Below are positions 8,842 to 17,607 of a DNA stretch of 64,000 bases, in pieces. The notes beneath the pieces are model-generated. The model was given only the letters and a program-made list of their open reading frames with translations, was not told where the DNA came from and did no database searches. How positions within the stretch are numbered: the first letter of the stretch is position 1; each line of letters opens with the position of its first letter. The stretch is from contig NZ_JBNFTW010000015.1 in NCBI RefSeq assembly GCF_049943955.1, forward strand, positions 1 through 64,000, in the 5' to 3' direction. Made by a program: the position numbers and the translations under genes. The stretch comes from Desulfosporosinus sp049943955. Lineage in GTDB: Bacteria; Bacillota; Desulfitobacteriia; Desulfitobacteriales; Desulfitobacteriaceae.

Positions 8842-9357
8842 TTGAGCCGACTTGAATCTGAAAAACAACGCAATGGGTTCAGGCACTCTGTCAGGAAGGT
8901 AATCCATGGCCTGGAAAACGTTGTAGAAGTCTTCGGCGCTTATATGATGGCCATAATGGTCGGTATCGTAATTTACCAGGTCTTTGGGCGTTATGTATTG
9001 CACAAAACACCTGCCTGGAGCGAAGAAGTGGCTCTTCTGTTTATGACTGCTTACGGTTTCTTAAGTATCGCCACTGGTTTTGGCCGCAAAAGTCATTTAA
9101 GTGTCACACTTTTGTTTGACAAATTGCCTCAGCCTATTCGTAAAGTCCTCGATTTGCTAAACGATATTATTATTATCTTGTTTGGGATTTTCTTATTTTA
9201 TGAAGGTTACAAATTTACGACTCTGACTTGGAGCTCAATTTTGCCGGCAACCGGTTGGCCGAATGGTTTACAGTACCTGATTGTCCCTGTGACCGGAATC
9301 TTAATTGTTATTTATGGATTATATTGGCTGTTTATTGGTGAGGAGGAAGGATCATGA
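8842..9357 (+). CDS. dctQ: TRAP transporter small permease (DctQ family)
   Basis: The roughly 171-residue protein has four membrane spans and the DctQ signatures GRYVLHKTPAWSEEVALLF and GFGRKSHLSVTLLFDKLP. It partners DctM in the membrane. I prefer TTG 8842, which has AAGAAGGTGG at good spacing. GTG 8833 in the same frame is the alternative and adds three residues. Its stop overlaps the dctM start (ATGA). Confidence 0.9.
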   Translation: MSRLESEKQRNGFRHSVRKVIHGLENVVEVFGAYMMAIMVGIVIYQVFGRYVLHKTPAWSEEVALLFMTAYGFLSIATGFGRKSHLSVTLLFDKLPQPIRKVLDLLNDIIIILFGIFLFYEGYKFTTLTWSSILPATGWPNGLQYLIVPVTGILIVIYGLYWLFIGEEEGS

Positions 9358-10640
9358 CCTTAGGAATTGCGATTTTGCTTGGCTCATTTTTCCTGCTTTT
9401 CTTAATGCGGGTTCCGGTAGCTTTGGCATTAGCTGTTTCTTCAGTTCTTACAGGAATCTACCTCCATGTTCCTCTTGAGGTTATTGGACAGAGGATGCTG
9501 AATGGATTAAATTCCTTCTCTATGATGGCAATCCCCTTGTTCATTTTTGCCGGGGAAATCATGGGCGAAGGCGGTATCTCACGACGCCTAATCAAACTTT
9601 CTAATCTTTTAGTGGGTCGTTTCCGGGGCGGGTTGGCTATTGTTAACGTTCTTTCGACCATGTTTTTCGGGGGGATTACAGGTTCTGCTGTAGCTGATGC
9701 CTCTTCAATCGGCAGTATTATGATCCCTATGATGAAATTGCGTGGTTACGACAACGATTATGCCGTCAGTGTTACATGTACTGGCGCAATTCAAGGAGTT
9801 TTGCTGCCTCCAAGTCACAATATTATTCTTTATTCCCTGGCAGCCGGCGGGGTGTCCATTGCCGGCTTGTTTGCAGCAGGGCTAGTTCCGGGAATTGTTT
9901 TAGGACTTGCTCTTATGGTAACCAGTTATATTATTGCTGTTCGGCGGCGCTATCCCAAAGGGGAGAGTATTCCGCGCAGTGAAATGATGCGGGTTATTAT
10001 TGAAGGTATTTTAAGTCTGACAACAGCCTTAATCATTGTCGCAGGTGTTTTGCTGGGAGTCTTTACGGCCAATGAGTCTGCTGCCATTGCCGTCGTCTAT
10101 TCTTTAATTCTTGTCATTGTTGTTTTTCGTGAAGTGACGTTTAAAAACATCAATCACATTTTAATCGAAACGTTCCGTAAATTAGCTGTTGTCCTCTTTT
10201 TAATTGCTGCATCATCAGCTTTTGCCTGGTTTCTTTCTTATCTCCGTATACCGGACATGGTTATGACCTTTATTACTTCAATCTCAAGTAACAAATATGT
10301 TGTTCTTCTTTTACTGAATGTCATCTTGCTGGTGCTAGGTATGATTATGGATATGGCGCCGTTGATTCTGATTGCCACTCCGATCTTGCTTCCAGTTGCT
10401 ACGCAATATGGCATGGATCCTATTCAATTTGGCGTAATGCTTATGCTGAATTTAGGGATAGGTTTACTGACTCCTCCGGTAGGAAGCGCTATTTTTGTAG
10501 GCTGCACCATTGGGGAACTAAGCTTAGAGAAGGCTTTCAAAGCGATGCTGCCCTTTCTCAGCGTTATGATCGTAATGCTTTTGTTACTCACCTATGTGCC
10601 GGCAGTATCTATGACCTTGCCTCATTTCCTGACTCATTAA
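9354..10640 (+). CDS. dctM: TRAP transporter large permease (DctM family)
   Basis: The 428-residue protein has about 12 membrane spans and is the Na+-coupled transport subunit. DctM landmarks include LFIFAGEIMGEGGISRRLIK, FGGITGSAVADASSIGSIMI and LNLGIGLLTPPVGSAIFVG. It overlaps dctQ by four bases, so translation is coupled. Length and sequence are normal for the family. Confidence 0.95.
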   Translation: MTLGIAILLGSFFLLFLMRVPVALALAVSSVLTGIYLHVPLEVIGQRMLNGLNSFSMMAIPLFIFAGEIMGEGGISRRLIKLSNLLVGRFRGGLAIVNVLSTMFFGGITGSAVADASSIGSIMIPMMKLRGYDNDYAVSVTCTGAIQGVLLPPSHNIILYSLAAGGVSIAGLFAAGLVPGIVLGLALMVTSYIIAVRRRYPKGESIPRSEMMRVIIEGILSLTTALIIVAGVLLGVFTANESAAIAVVYSLILVIVVFREVTFKNINHILIETFRKLAVVLFLIAASSAFAWFLSYLRIPDMVMTFITSISSNKYVVLLLLNVILLVLGMIMDMAPLILIATPILLPVATQYGMDPIQFGVMLMLNLGIGLLTPPVGSAIFVGCTIGELSLEKAFKAMLPFLSVMIVMLLLLTYVPAVSMTLPHFLTH

Positions 10641-10684
10641 GACTATAAAATCGTGGATTGAAATTGAACGGTGGTAGTATAAGT

Positions 10685-11800
10685 ATGTCAAATAGTTACA
10701 CTTATAATGGACTGGTCGTAACAAGGGAAGAAATCCTGGAGAAGGTTAACCAGATTCGAACGCTTATTACTCAAGAAGGCTATGACGGTCTTCTTGTTTC
10801 TTCCCAGGTTAATCTCAGCTGGTTAACCGGGGGAAGGTATTTCGTTAATTTTGCTTCAGTTGACGGACTTGCTCAACTTTGGATTGGGCGGGAAACTGTA
10901 GAACTGATTGCCAATAATATCGAAGTTCAGAGGCTTTGGGAGGAAGAAGGGGCTGCTGAGATCTGTGATAAGACTATCATTTTTCCCTGGCACGATGACA
11001 AGCAAAAATCAGATGCCTTGTCAGAGCGCTTTAAAGGATTGAAGATAGCTGAAGAAAGAGATCTTGCTTCTCCCTTATCTAAACTGCGGCAAACATTAAC
11101 TGAGGCAGAACAAGAAAGGTATGCAGCCTTGGGTCAAATGGCGGCGGGGACAGTGGAATCTGTAGCCAGAGAATTTAACCCCGGGGAAACTGAGCTGGAG
11201 GTTGCCGGCAGGATGGCCAAAGCTTGCTTTGAGCGGGGAATGGAGCCCATCGTTTGTTTAGTCGGAGCCGATGAACGTGTCCTTTCCCGGCGCCATCCTC
11301 TGCCGACGTTTAAACCCGTCAATAAATATGGGCTTCTTGTCCTGGGTGCCAGGCGGTGGGGATTGGTAGCCTCTGTTTCTCGAGGGGTGTATTTTGGGGC
11401 TATACCTTCTGAGCTTAGCCAAAAGCAGAAGGCAGTTAATAGAGTAATCGCCGCCTATTGGGCGAAGTCTCAGCCGGGAATATCCCTTGGAGAGGCTTTC
11501 CGGGCGGGCCGGGAGGAATATGCCAATAGCGGTTATCCTGAGGAATGGAAATGTCACCATCAAGGCGGTTTAGCAGGTTATCAATCAAGAGAAATTAAAG
11601 CACTCCCGGATTCGAAAGAACTGATTGTCGTTGGGCAAGCATTAGCCTGGAATCCGACGATTCAGGGTGCTAAGGCGGAAGACACCGTTTTAGTGAGGCC
11701 GGAGGGGCTGCGTAATCTTACAGCCACGGGAAAATTTCCGACGCAGATTGTTCAGATTGCTGGGGAGACCTTTGAGGTGCCACTGATTTTAGAAAGATGA
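10685..11800 (+). CDS. M24/creatinase-fold protein lacking most metal ligands
   Basis: About 371 residues from ATG 10685; an upstream in-frame TTG at 10658 has no ribosome site. An N-terminal creatinase-like domain (residues 20-140) precedes a pita-bread M24 domain. Metallopeptidases of this fold use Asp, Asp, His, Glu, Glu. Here the first Asp pair region reads LVLGARRWGLVASVSRGVYF with no Asp, while HHQGGLAGY and WNPTIQGAKAEDTVLV are retained. It is therefore probably not a di-metal peptidase. It lies 44 bases after dctM and 11 before the Gfo/Idh gene, so it belongs to the uronate operon. Role unknown. Confidence 0.75.
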   Translation: MSNSYTYNGLVVTREEILEKVNQIRTLITQEGYDGLLVSSQVNLSWLTGGRYFVNFASVDGLAQLWIGRETVELIANNIEVQRLWEEEGAAEICDKTIIFPWHDDKQKSDALSERFKGLKIAEERDLASPLSKLRQTLTEAEQERYAALGQMAAGTVESVAREFNPGETELEVAGRMAKACFERGMEPIVCLVGADERVLSRRHPLPTFKPVNKYGLLVLGARRWGLVASVSRGVYFGAIPSELSQKQKAVNRVIAAYWAKSQPGISLGEAFRAGREEYANSGYPEEWKCHHQGGLAGYQSREIKALPDSKELIVVGQALAWNPTIQGAKAEDTVLVRPEGLRNLTATGKFPTQIVQIAGETFEVPLILER

Positions 11801-11811
11801 GTTGGTGAACT

Positions 11812-12888
11812 ATGGATAGAATTCTTAACGTGGGTTTAATTGGCTTTGGTATGGCCGGTCAAGCCTTTCATGCCCCAATTATTACGGCAGTTCCTGGGCT
11901 TCGGCTTAAAACTGTTGTGGAACGAAAGAGCTCAAAATCGAAGGAAGATTATCCATGGGTTGAAGTGGTTCATGATATCGAGGATGTTTTCAAGGATAAC
12001 AGCATTGACTTAATCGTTGTGGCTACACCCAATGAGACACATTTTGATTATGTGAAACAAGCTCTTGAACAGGGAAAGCACGTAGTGGTTGAAAAACCAT
12101 TTACCGTGACATCTCAGGAAGCTGCGGCGCTGATTCAGCTTGCCCGCAGCAAAAAACGGATTTTAAGTGTCTACCAAAACCGGCGCTGGGACGGGGATTT
12201 TCTTACCGTTCAACAAGTAATCGAACAGGGAATGCTGGGACGACTGACAGAATATGAGGCACATTTCGATAAGTATTTAGAAACTCTGCGTCCCAATACC
12301 TGGAAGGAAAAGTCTCTTCCCGGCTCCGGCATTGTCTATGATTTAGGGTCTCATCTGCTGGATCAAGCTCAGATGTTATTTGGAATCCCTCTCAGTGTAA
12401 CGGCGGATATTCGCTCGCTTAGGGAAGGGACGGAAATTGAAGATTATTTTGAGATTCAATTAGGTTACCAAAACTCCTTAAAGGTTACCTTAAAAGCAAG
12501 TATGTTGGTTCGAGAACCGGGGCCTCATTTTCTCTTGCATGGTACCAAAGGTTCATTCTTAAAATATGGAATGGATCCTCAGGAAGCTGCTCTGCGCAGC
12601 GGGCGAAGGCCAGGAGAAGATAGTAGTTGGGGTGCAGAATCAGAGTCTCTGTGGGGAAAACTCAATACGGAAATTTCCGGCACCCATTTTGTTGGGAAGG
12701 TAGAAACTAAGCCCGGGGATTATCGTGGATATTACAGAAATGTCTATGAGGCAATCGCCGGGGAAAGCAATTTACAGGTTAAACCTGAGCAAGCATGGAT
12801 TACGATACGCTTAATCGAACTGGCGTATAAAAGTCGGGCGGAAGGCAAAACCATAGTTTTCGATGAAGATGCGTTTCAACTTCCCTAA
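11812..12888 (+). CDS. Gfo/Idh/MocA-family NAD(P)-dependent oxidoreductase
   Basis: The 358-residue protein has an N-terminal Rossmann fold (VGLIGFGMAGQAFHAP), the family EKP motif (GKHVVVEKPFTVTSQEAA, Lys about residue 95), and a C-terminal alpha/beta domain (GSGIVYDLGSHLLDQAQ). These enzymes oxidise or reduce hydroxyl/keto groups of sugars, inositols or sugar acids. It is embedded in the uronate operon and may interconvert a side-substrate. The specific reaction cannot be read from sequence. GTTGGTGAACT is a weak ribosome site before ATG 11812. Confidence 0.88.
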   Translation: MDRILNVGLIGFGMAGQAFHAPIITAVPGLRLKTVVERKSSKSKEDYPWVEVVHDIEDVFKDNSIDLIVVATPNETHFDYVKQALEQGKHVVVEKPFTVTSQEAAALIQLARSKKRILSVYQNRRWDGDFLTVQQVIEQGMLGRLTEYEAHFDKYLETLRPNTWKEKSLPGSGIVYDLGSHLLDQAQMLFGIPLSVTADIRSLREGTEIEDYFEIQLGYQNSLKVTLKASMLVREPGPHFLLHGTKGSFLKYGMDPQEAALRSGRRPGEDSSWGAESESLWGKLNTEISGTHFVGKVETKPGDYRGYYRNVYEAIAGESNLQVKPEQAWITIRLIELAYKSRAEGKTIVFDEDAFQLP

Positions 12889-12944
12889 TTTAGATGACCC
12901 GGATTTAGAGACTGTTTCTCTGTTGCTCTACAGAAGCTATTGTC

Positions 12945-12996
12945 TATTTATCCAGTTTTTAGGCCCCTCACTTCTATAAGTGGGGGTTGGTCAATG
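12945..12996 (-). repeat. Copy of the dispersed CCACTTATAGAAGTGG palindrome
   Basis: Hairpin arms CCCCTCACTT (12964-12973) and AAGTGGGGG (12978-12986) lie in an otherwise empty spacer inside the uronate operon. Read on the minus strand, the flank GGGGCCTAAAAACTGGATAA matches the copy at 61771-61790 almost exactly. This shows a repeat unit longer than the hairpin alone. Confidence 0.75.
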
Positions 12997-13032
12997 AGTT
13001 TACTTAAATTGCTTATACGAGGAGAGATAATT

Positions 13033-13839
13033 ATGGATTTGCATTACAAAGGTCAAGCTTATACCGGCTATCGGGAAGTAATTCCTGCCAATGAAGGATT
13101 AATGTCCTTCGGATTGCTCAAACTGAAAAATCAGGAAGATTATACTGGGGAGTCGGGACGGTTTGAGATTGCGTTAGTAATTCTAAGTGGAAAAGCGACC
13201 GTAAACGTTGACGAGCAAGAATATAAAGATTTAGGAGAACGGAAAGACGTTTTTTCGGGCAGAGCAGCGACAGTTTACATTCCTCGAGACAGTAAGTATC
13301 AGGTAAAGGCCAAAAGCGAGAACTTTGAAGCGGCGCTCTGTTTTGTTCAAGCTGAGGAAAAGTATCCTTCCTTTGTTGTAAAACCGGAAGAGGTTGTGGT
13401 TAACCAACGTGGAGGAGAGACCAATTGGCAGCGGGAGGTTCATGATATTATCGTAGACAATGGCGAAGGAAAGGTCGGCCGGATCGTTGTAGGAGAAACG
13501 TATAGTGCGCCCGGCAACTGGTCAAGTTTCCCCTCTCATAAGCACGATACCTATGTTCCCGGTATGGAAACCGAACTTATGGAAATTTATCATTACAGGG
13601 TGAGCCCTGACAGCGGCTTCGGGATCCAAGTGCTCTACACTGAAGATCGGGAGTTAAATGAGGCTTATCTGATCCGAGATACTGACAGTGTCTTTATTCC
13701 TAAAGGATATCATCCTGTTGTTGCTCCACCTTCAATTAAAGTGTACTATCTGTGGTTCCTGGCCGGAAACATGGGTCGAAAAATGCTTCCCAATGATGAT
13801 CCGAACTTTAAGGAACTGCGGAAGCTGGAAACTCTTTAA
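13033..13839 (+). CDS. IolB/KduI-family isomerase (5-deoxy-glucuronate isomerase-like)
   Basis: About 268 residues from ATG 13033 with GAGGAGAG upstream. An in-frame extension to 12940 runs through a repeat and is rejected. It has two cupin domains. The metal site block GNWSSFPSHKHDTYVPGMET, followed by EIYHYRV, is typical of IolB/KduI. IolB converts 5-deoxy-glucuronate to 5-dehydro-2-deoxy-gluconate; KduI acts on 5-keto-4-deoxyuronate. No other inositol genes are present. In a pathway lacking UxaC it may isomerise a hexuronate to its keto form. That role is inference. Confidence 0.82.
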   Translation: MDLHYKGQAYTGYREVIPANEGLMSFGLLKLKNQEDYTGESGRFEIALVILSGKATVNVDEQEYKDLGERKDVFSGRAATVYIPRDSKYQVKAKSENFEAALCFVQAEEKYPSFVVKPEEVVVNQRGGETNWQREVHDIIVDNGEGKVGRIVVGETYSAPGNWSSFPSHKHDTYVPGMETELMEIYHYRVSPDSGFGIQVLYTEDRELNEAYLIRDTDSVFIPKGYHPVVAPPSIKVYYLWFLAGNMGRKMLPNDDPNFKELRKLETL

Positions 13840-13874
13840 TATCATCATGCGAATTCATTAAGGGGGAGTCATTG

Positions 13875-15401
13875 ATGTTGCAATTAAATCGATCACTGTT
13901 AGAAGGGAATTGCCATTTTCCTGAAGGCCTAGATATTGGTAAGGATTCTAAACAACTTCCGGAGAAGATCATCCAATTTGGTGAAGGTAATTTTTTGCGG
14001 GCCTTTGTGGATTGGATGGTTCACGAAATGAATCAAAAAGGCCTTTTTAACGGTCGAGTAGTGGTTGTTTCTCCTCTGCCGGCGGGATTAATTCCTCAAT
14101 TAAACGCTCAAGACGGTCTCTATACTCTAATCCTAAGAGGAATGAGTCAGAGGAAAGCGGTAAGCCGAGAGCAAATTATCCGTTCCATCAGCCGGGGAAT
14201 AGATATGTATACAGAGTGGCAGGAATTTTTAAAATGTGCGGAAAACCCTGATATCGAATATGTCGTTTCTAATACAACCGAAGCCGGCATTGTCTATAGC
14301 CCCAGTGACCGTCCGGAGGATACTCCTCCAGCGTCCTTTCCCGGAAAGCTTGCTGTTTATCTTTATCATCGCTACCAGTATTTTGCCGGTGATCCTCAAA
14401 AAGGAATGACCATCCTTCCTTGTGAATTGATTGATCGTAATGGAGATCAGCTTAAAGGTATTATTCTTCGCCTGGCAACTGAATGGAGTTGGCCTGAAGC
14501 CTTTAAAACCTGGCTAGAGGAACATAACCGCTTCTTTAATACACTGGTGGATCGAGTGGTCCCTGGTTATCCCAAAGATGAAATTGCTGAGCTCACTAAT
14601 CAATTAGGCTATAAGGATCAATTGATGGATACGGGAGAACTCTTTCATCTTTGGGTCATTGAAGGAGCCGAAGGAGTTCAAGAAAAACTTCCTTTCGTAG
14701 AAGCAGGTCTGAATGTGATTTGGACAGAGGATATGACACCCTACCGCACACGTAAGGTACGTATTCTTAACGGTGCTCATACCTCTAGTGTTCCGGTAGC
14801 GTTTCTCTATGGCTTGGAAACGGTGGGCGAAATGGTCGAGCATAACGTGTTAGGACGCTATACTCGAGAAGTTATTTTCGAGGAAATCATTCCCTCAGTG
14901 GACTTTGACGAGTCAATGTTGACGGAGTATGCTCAGTCGGTCTTGGAACGATTTGAGAATCCCTATATTAAACATTATCTATTGAGCATCCTGTTAAATT
15001 CGACCTCCAAATTTAAAACCCGTGTCTTGCCTTCACTCTTGAACTATACCAAAAAGACAGGCTTGCTGCCCTATAAACTCTGTTTCTCCATGGCAGCTCT
15101 TTTCGCAGTTTATCGTGGAACTGTTGAAGGCACCGTCATGAAATGTCGTATTGGCGATAAAGACGTTGATATGAAAGATGATCTCGAAACATTACAAATG
15201 ATGCAAGCTGCCTGGTCGGAATGTGATCAAAGTTTAGAATCTGTCTTGCATCTCGTGCACCGGATATTCGCGGAAACAAAGGTATGGGGACAAGATCTTA
15301 ATGAGATCACCGGCTTAGCAGAAAAGGTCGGAGCCGATTTGTATGCTATTCTCCAGGATGGTGTTAAAAAGGCAATTGAACGGTCCTTTCTCAATAAATA
15401 A
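13875..15401 (+). CDS. uxaB: Tagaturonate reductase
   Basis: The 508-residue member of the long-chain mannitol dehydrogenase family has the NAD-binding N-terminal block QFGEGNFLRAFVDWMVHEMN. The catalytic/substrate block RKVRILNGAHTSSVPVAFL contains the Lys-Asn-His-type residues of the family. It reduces D-tagaturonate to D-altronate with NADH. AAGGGGGAGTCATTG precedes ATG 13875; the adjoining TTG 13872 is less likely. It is followed 19 bases later by altronate dehydratase, which supports tagaturonate over fructuronate as substrate. Confidence 0.92.
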   Translation: MLQLNRSLLEGNCHFPEGLDIGKDSKQLPEKIIQFGEGNFLRAFVDWMVHEMNQKGLFNGRVVVVSPLPAGLIPQLNAQDGLYTLILRGMSQRKAVSREQIIRSISRGIDMYTEWQEFLKCAENPDIEYVVSNTTEAGIVYSPSDRPEDTPPASFPGKLAVYLYHRYQYFAGDPQKGMTILPCELIDRNGDQLKGIILRLATEWSWPEAFKTWLEEHNRFFNTLVDRVVPGYPKDEIAELTNQLGYKDQLMDTGELFHLWVIEGAEGVQEKLPFVEAGLNVIWTEDMTPYRTRKVRILNGAHTSSVPVAFLYGLETVGEMVEHNVLGRYTREVIFEEIIPSVDFDESMLTEYAQSVLERFENPYIKHYLLSILLNSTSKFKTRVLPSLLNYTKKTGLLPYKLCFSMAALFAVYRGTVEGTVMKCRIGDKDVDMKDDLETLQMMQAAWSECDQSLESVLHLVHRIFAETKVWGQDLNEITGLAEKVGADLYAILQDGVKKAIERSFLNK

Positions 15402-15420
15402 ATTGATAGGAGTTAAAACC

Positions 15421-16908
15421 ATGGATCTCTTAAAACTAAACGCTCGAGATAACGTCGCCGTTGCCTTAAAAAACCTTCGAGCAGGAGAGATCGTTTCATA
15501 TAATGAAGGTGAGGTTTGTCCTCTGAGGGATATTCCCGGCGGACATAAGGTGGCACTTCAGGAAATTCATGCTGGCGAGGCTATTATTAAATATGGCTTT
15601 CCCATCGGAAAGGCTGTTGAAGATATTCCCCAAGGGCAATGGGTTCATACCCATAATTTGAAAACGAATCTTGGTGAAGTTCTCACCTATCACTATTCCC
15701 CCGGAAAAACTGATAGCGTGAATCCTGCTTCGACGGCAACGTTCCAGGGTTTTCGCCGGACCGACGGCAAGGTGGGGATACGCAATGAGATATGGGTAAT
15801 TCCCACGGTCAGCTGCGTCAATAGAATTGCCGAACTTATTGCTAAAACCGCTGGGGAAACTCTGAAACAACGCGAGACTATAGATGGGGTCTTCGAGTTT
15901 AAGCATCCTTATGGATGTTCTCAAATGGGTGAAGATCAACTCTTGACTCAGCAGATTCTGGCTGATTTAATCCATCACCCCAATGCCGGAGGCGTTCTGG
16001 TTTTAGGCTTGGGTTGTGAGAACAGCAATATTACTGAAATAAAGAAGCGTTTAGGAGACTATGACCCGGAACGTGTTAAATTTATGGTAGCTCAAGAGGT
16101 AGAGGACGAGATTGAGACCGGTGTCCAATTAATACTTCAACTAGCGGATTACGTCCAATCCTTTAAACGGGAAGGCTGTTCTGTTGCAGAGCTGACAGTC
16201 GGATTGAAATGCGGGGGTTCTGATGGTTTTTCCGGGATCACCGCCAATCCTTTGGTAGGTCGCTTTTCTGATCGCCTTATAGCTCAAGGCGGTTCGACGA
16301 TTCTTACCGAGGTTCCGGAAATGTTTGGAGCTGAAACAATCTTAATGAATCGTGCTCTGAATCAAGAGGTCTTTGAGAAAACTGTCAGCTTAATTAACAA
16401 TTTCAAAGCATATTATGCTTCTTATGAACAACCAATTTATGAAAACCCATCCCCGGGCAATAAGCAAGGGGGCATAAGTTCGCTGGAAGATAAAGCCTTG
16501 GGGTGCACTCAAAAAGGCGGCCATTCACAAGTCGTTGATGTTCTTAAATATGCGGAGAGAGTTCACGCCAAAGGATTGAATCTTCTTTCGGCTCCGGGCA
16601 ATGATATGGTGGCTTCCACGGCTTTGGCGGCTGCGGGATGCCAATTAATCCTCTTCACAACGGGGCGAGGTACTCCCTTAGGTACTTGCGTACCAACTCT
16701 TAAAATTGCTACGAATTCGGAACTGTTTAAGCATAAAACCAATTGGATGGATTTTAATGCCGGCAGGCTTTTGGAAGGCCTGAGTATGGACGATTTAGCA
16801 CAGGAGTTTTGGGATCATGTTTTAACAATAGCTAACGGCAATAAAACTCAATCCGAAAAACTTGGATTCAGAGAGATTGCTATATTTAAGAGCGGAGTTA
16901 CTTTGTAG
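15421..16908 (+). CDS. uxaA: Altronate dehydratase
   Basis: The 495-residue protein equals E. coli UxaA in length. It has an N-terminal SAF domain (about 10-90) and a C-terminal UxaA domain with conserved cysteines (HPYGCSQMGEDQ, GLGCENSNITEI, LKCGGSDGFSGITANP). It dehydrates D-altronate to 2-keto-3-deoxygluconate using Fe2+. ATAGGAG precedes ATG 15421; a longer in-frame start at 15343 overlaps uxaB and is rejected. Both half-domains, separate in some bacteria, are fused here. Confidence 0.95.
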   Translation: MDLLKLNARDNVAVALKNLRAGEIVSYNEGEVCPLRDIPGGHKVALQEIHAGEAIIKYGFPIGKAVEDIPQGQWVHTHNLKTNLGEVLTYHYSPGKTDSVNPASTATFQGFRRTDGKVGIRNEIWVIPTVSCVNRIAELIAKTAGETLKQRETIDGVFEFKHPYGCSQMGEDQLLTQQILADLIHHPNAGGVLVLGLGCENSNITEIKKRLGDYDPERVKFMVAQEVEDEIETGVQLILQLADYVQSFKREGCSVAELTVGLKCGGSDGFSGITANPLVGRFSDRLIAQGGSTILTEVPEMFGAETILMNRALNQEVFEKTVSLINNFKAYYASYEQPIYENPSPGNKQGGISSLEDKALGCTQKGGHSQVVDVLKYAERVHAKGLNLLSAPGNDMVASTALAAAGCQLILFTTGRGTPLGTCVPTLKIATNSELFKHKTNWMDFNAGRLLEGLSMDDLAQEFWDHVLTIANGNKTQSEKLGFREIAIFKSGVTL

Positions 16909-16936
16909 TTTCGCAGAGGTTGAGAGGTGCAAATCA

Positions 16937-17584
16937 ATGACAAAAGAAGAAAGCTTGCAGCGTGTCATAAACACAGGGATTGTGGCAGTAGTCAGGGCAA
17001 AAAATGCCGAACAGGCGATACGTATCACGGAAGCCTGCCGCGCGGGCGGGATTGACATTATCGAGATTACTATGACAGTTCCGGGAGCCCTGGCAGCTAT
17101 TCAGGAATTAGCTAATGCCTATAGACAGGGAGAAATCGTCCTTGGAGCCGGTACAGTCCTGGATAGTGAGACAGCACGTGTCTGTCTGCTGGCAGGAGCA
17201 GAGTTTATTGTCAGCCCCAGTTTTAATCCTGAGGTCATTCGTTTGGCAAATCGCTATCGAAAACTCGTAATGCCCGGTGCTCAAACTATCACGGAAATGG
17301 TTACGGTGATGGAGTCAGGGGCAGATGTGGTCAAGTTATTCCCGGGTAATGCCTATGGGCCTGCATATGTCAAGGCGGTTAAAGGGCCGCTTCCCCAGGT
17401 GCAAATCATTCCAACAGGCGGAGTCAGCTTGGATAACGTCGGCGAATGGATCAAAAATGGCTGTTTAGCTGTTGGTGTGGGGGGCGAACTTACTGCAGGG
17501 GCTAAAACGGGAAATTATGATCTGATTACGTCCACAGCCCGACAGTTTGTGGAGGCCATTAGTTCAGCACGCAAGCAAGTTTAG
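16937..17584 (+). CDS. eda: 2-keto-3-deoxy-6-phosphogluconate aldolase
   Basis: The 215-residue class I aldolase has the catalytic Glu in GIDIIEITMTVPGA and the Schiff-base Lys in ADVVKLFPGNAYGP. The phosphate-binding loop is IPTGGVSLDN. It cleaves KDPG to pyruvate and glyceraldehyde 3-phosphate. AGAGGTGCAAATCA precedes ATG 16937, 28 bases after uxaA. It completes the Ashwell pathway with the kinase downstream. Confidence 0.95.
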   Translation: MTKEESLQRVINTGIVAVVRAKNAEQAIRITEACRAGGIDIIEITMTVPGALAAIQELANAYRQGEIVLGAGTVLDSETARVCLLAGAEFIVSPSFNPEVIRLANRYRKLVMPGAQTITEMVTVMESGADVVKLFPGNAYGPAYVKAVKGPLPQVQIIPTGGVSLDNVGEWIKNGCLAVGVGGELTAGAKTGNYDLITSTARQFVEAISSARKQV

Positions 17585-17607
17585 GAGTCTACGCTAGGAG
17601 TGGTATC

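Noticed and set aside
12940..13032. 31-codon N-terminal extension of the IolB-like gene
   Set aside because: It runs through a dispersed hairpin repeat and lacks a ribosome site. ATG 13033 with GAGGAGAG fits family length.
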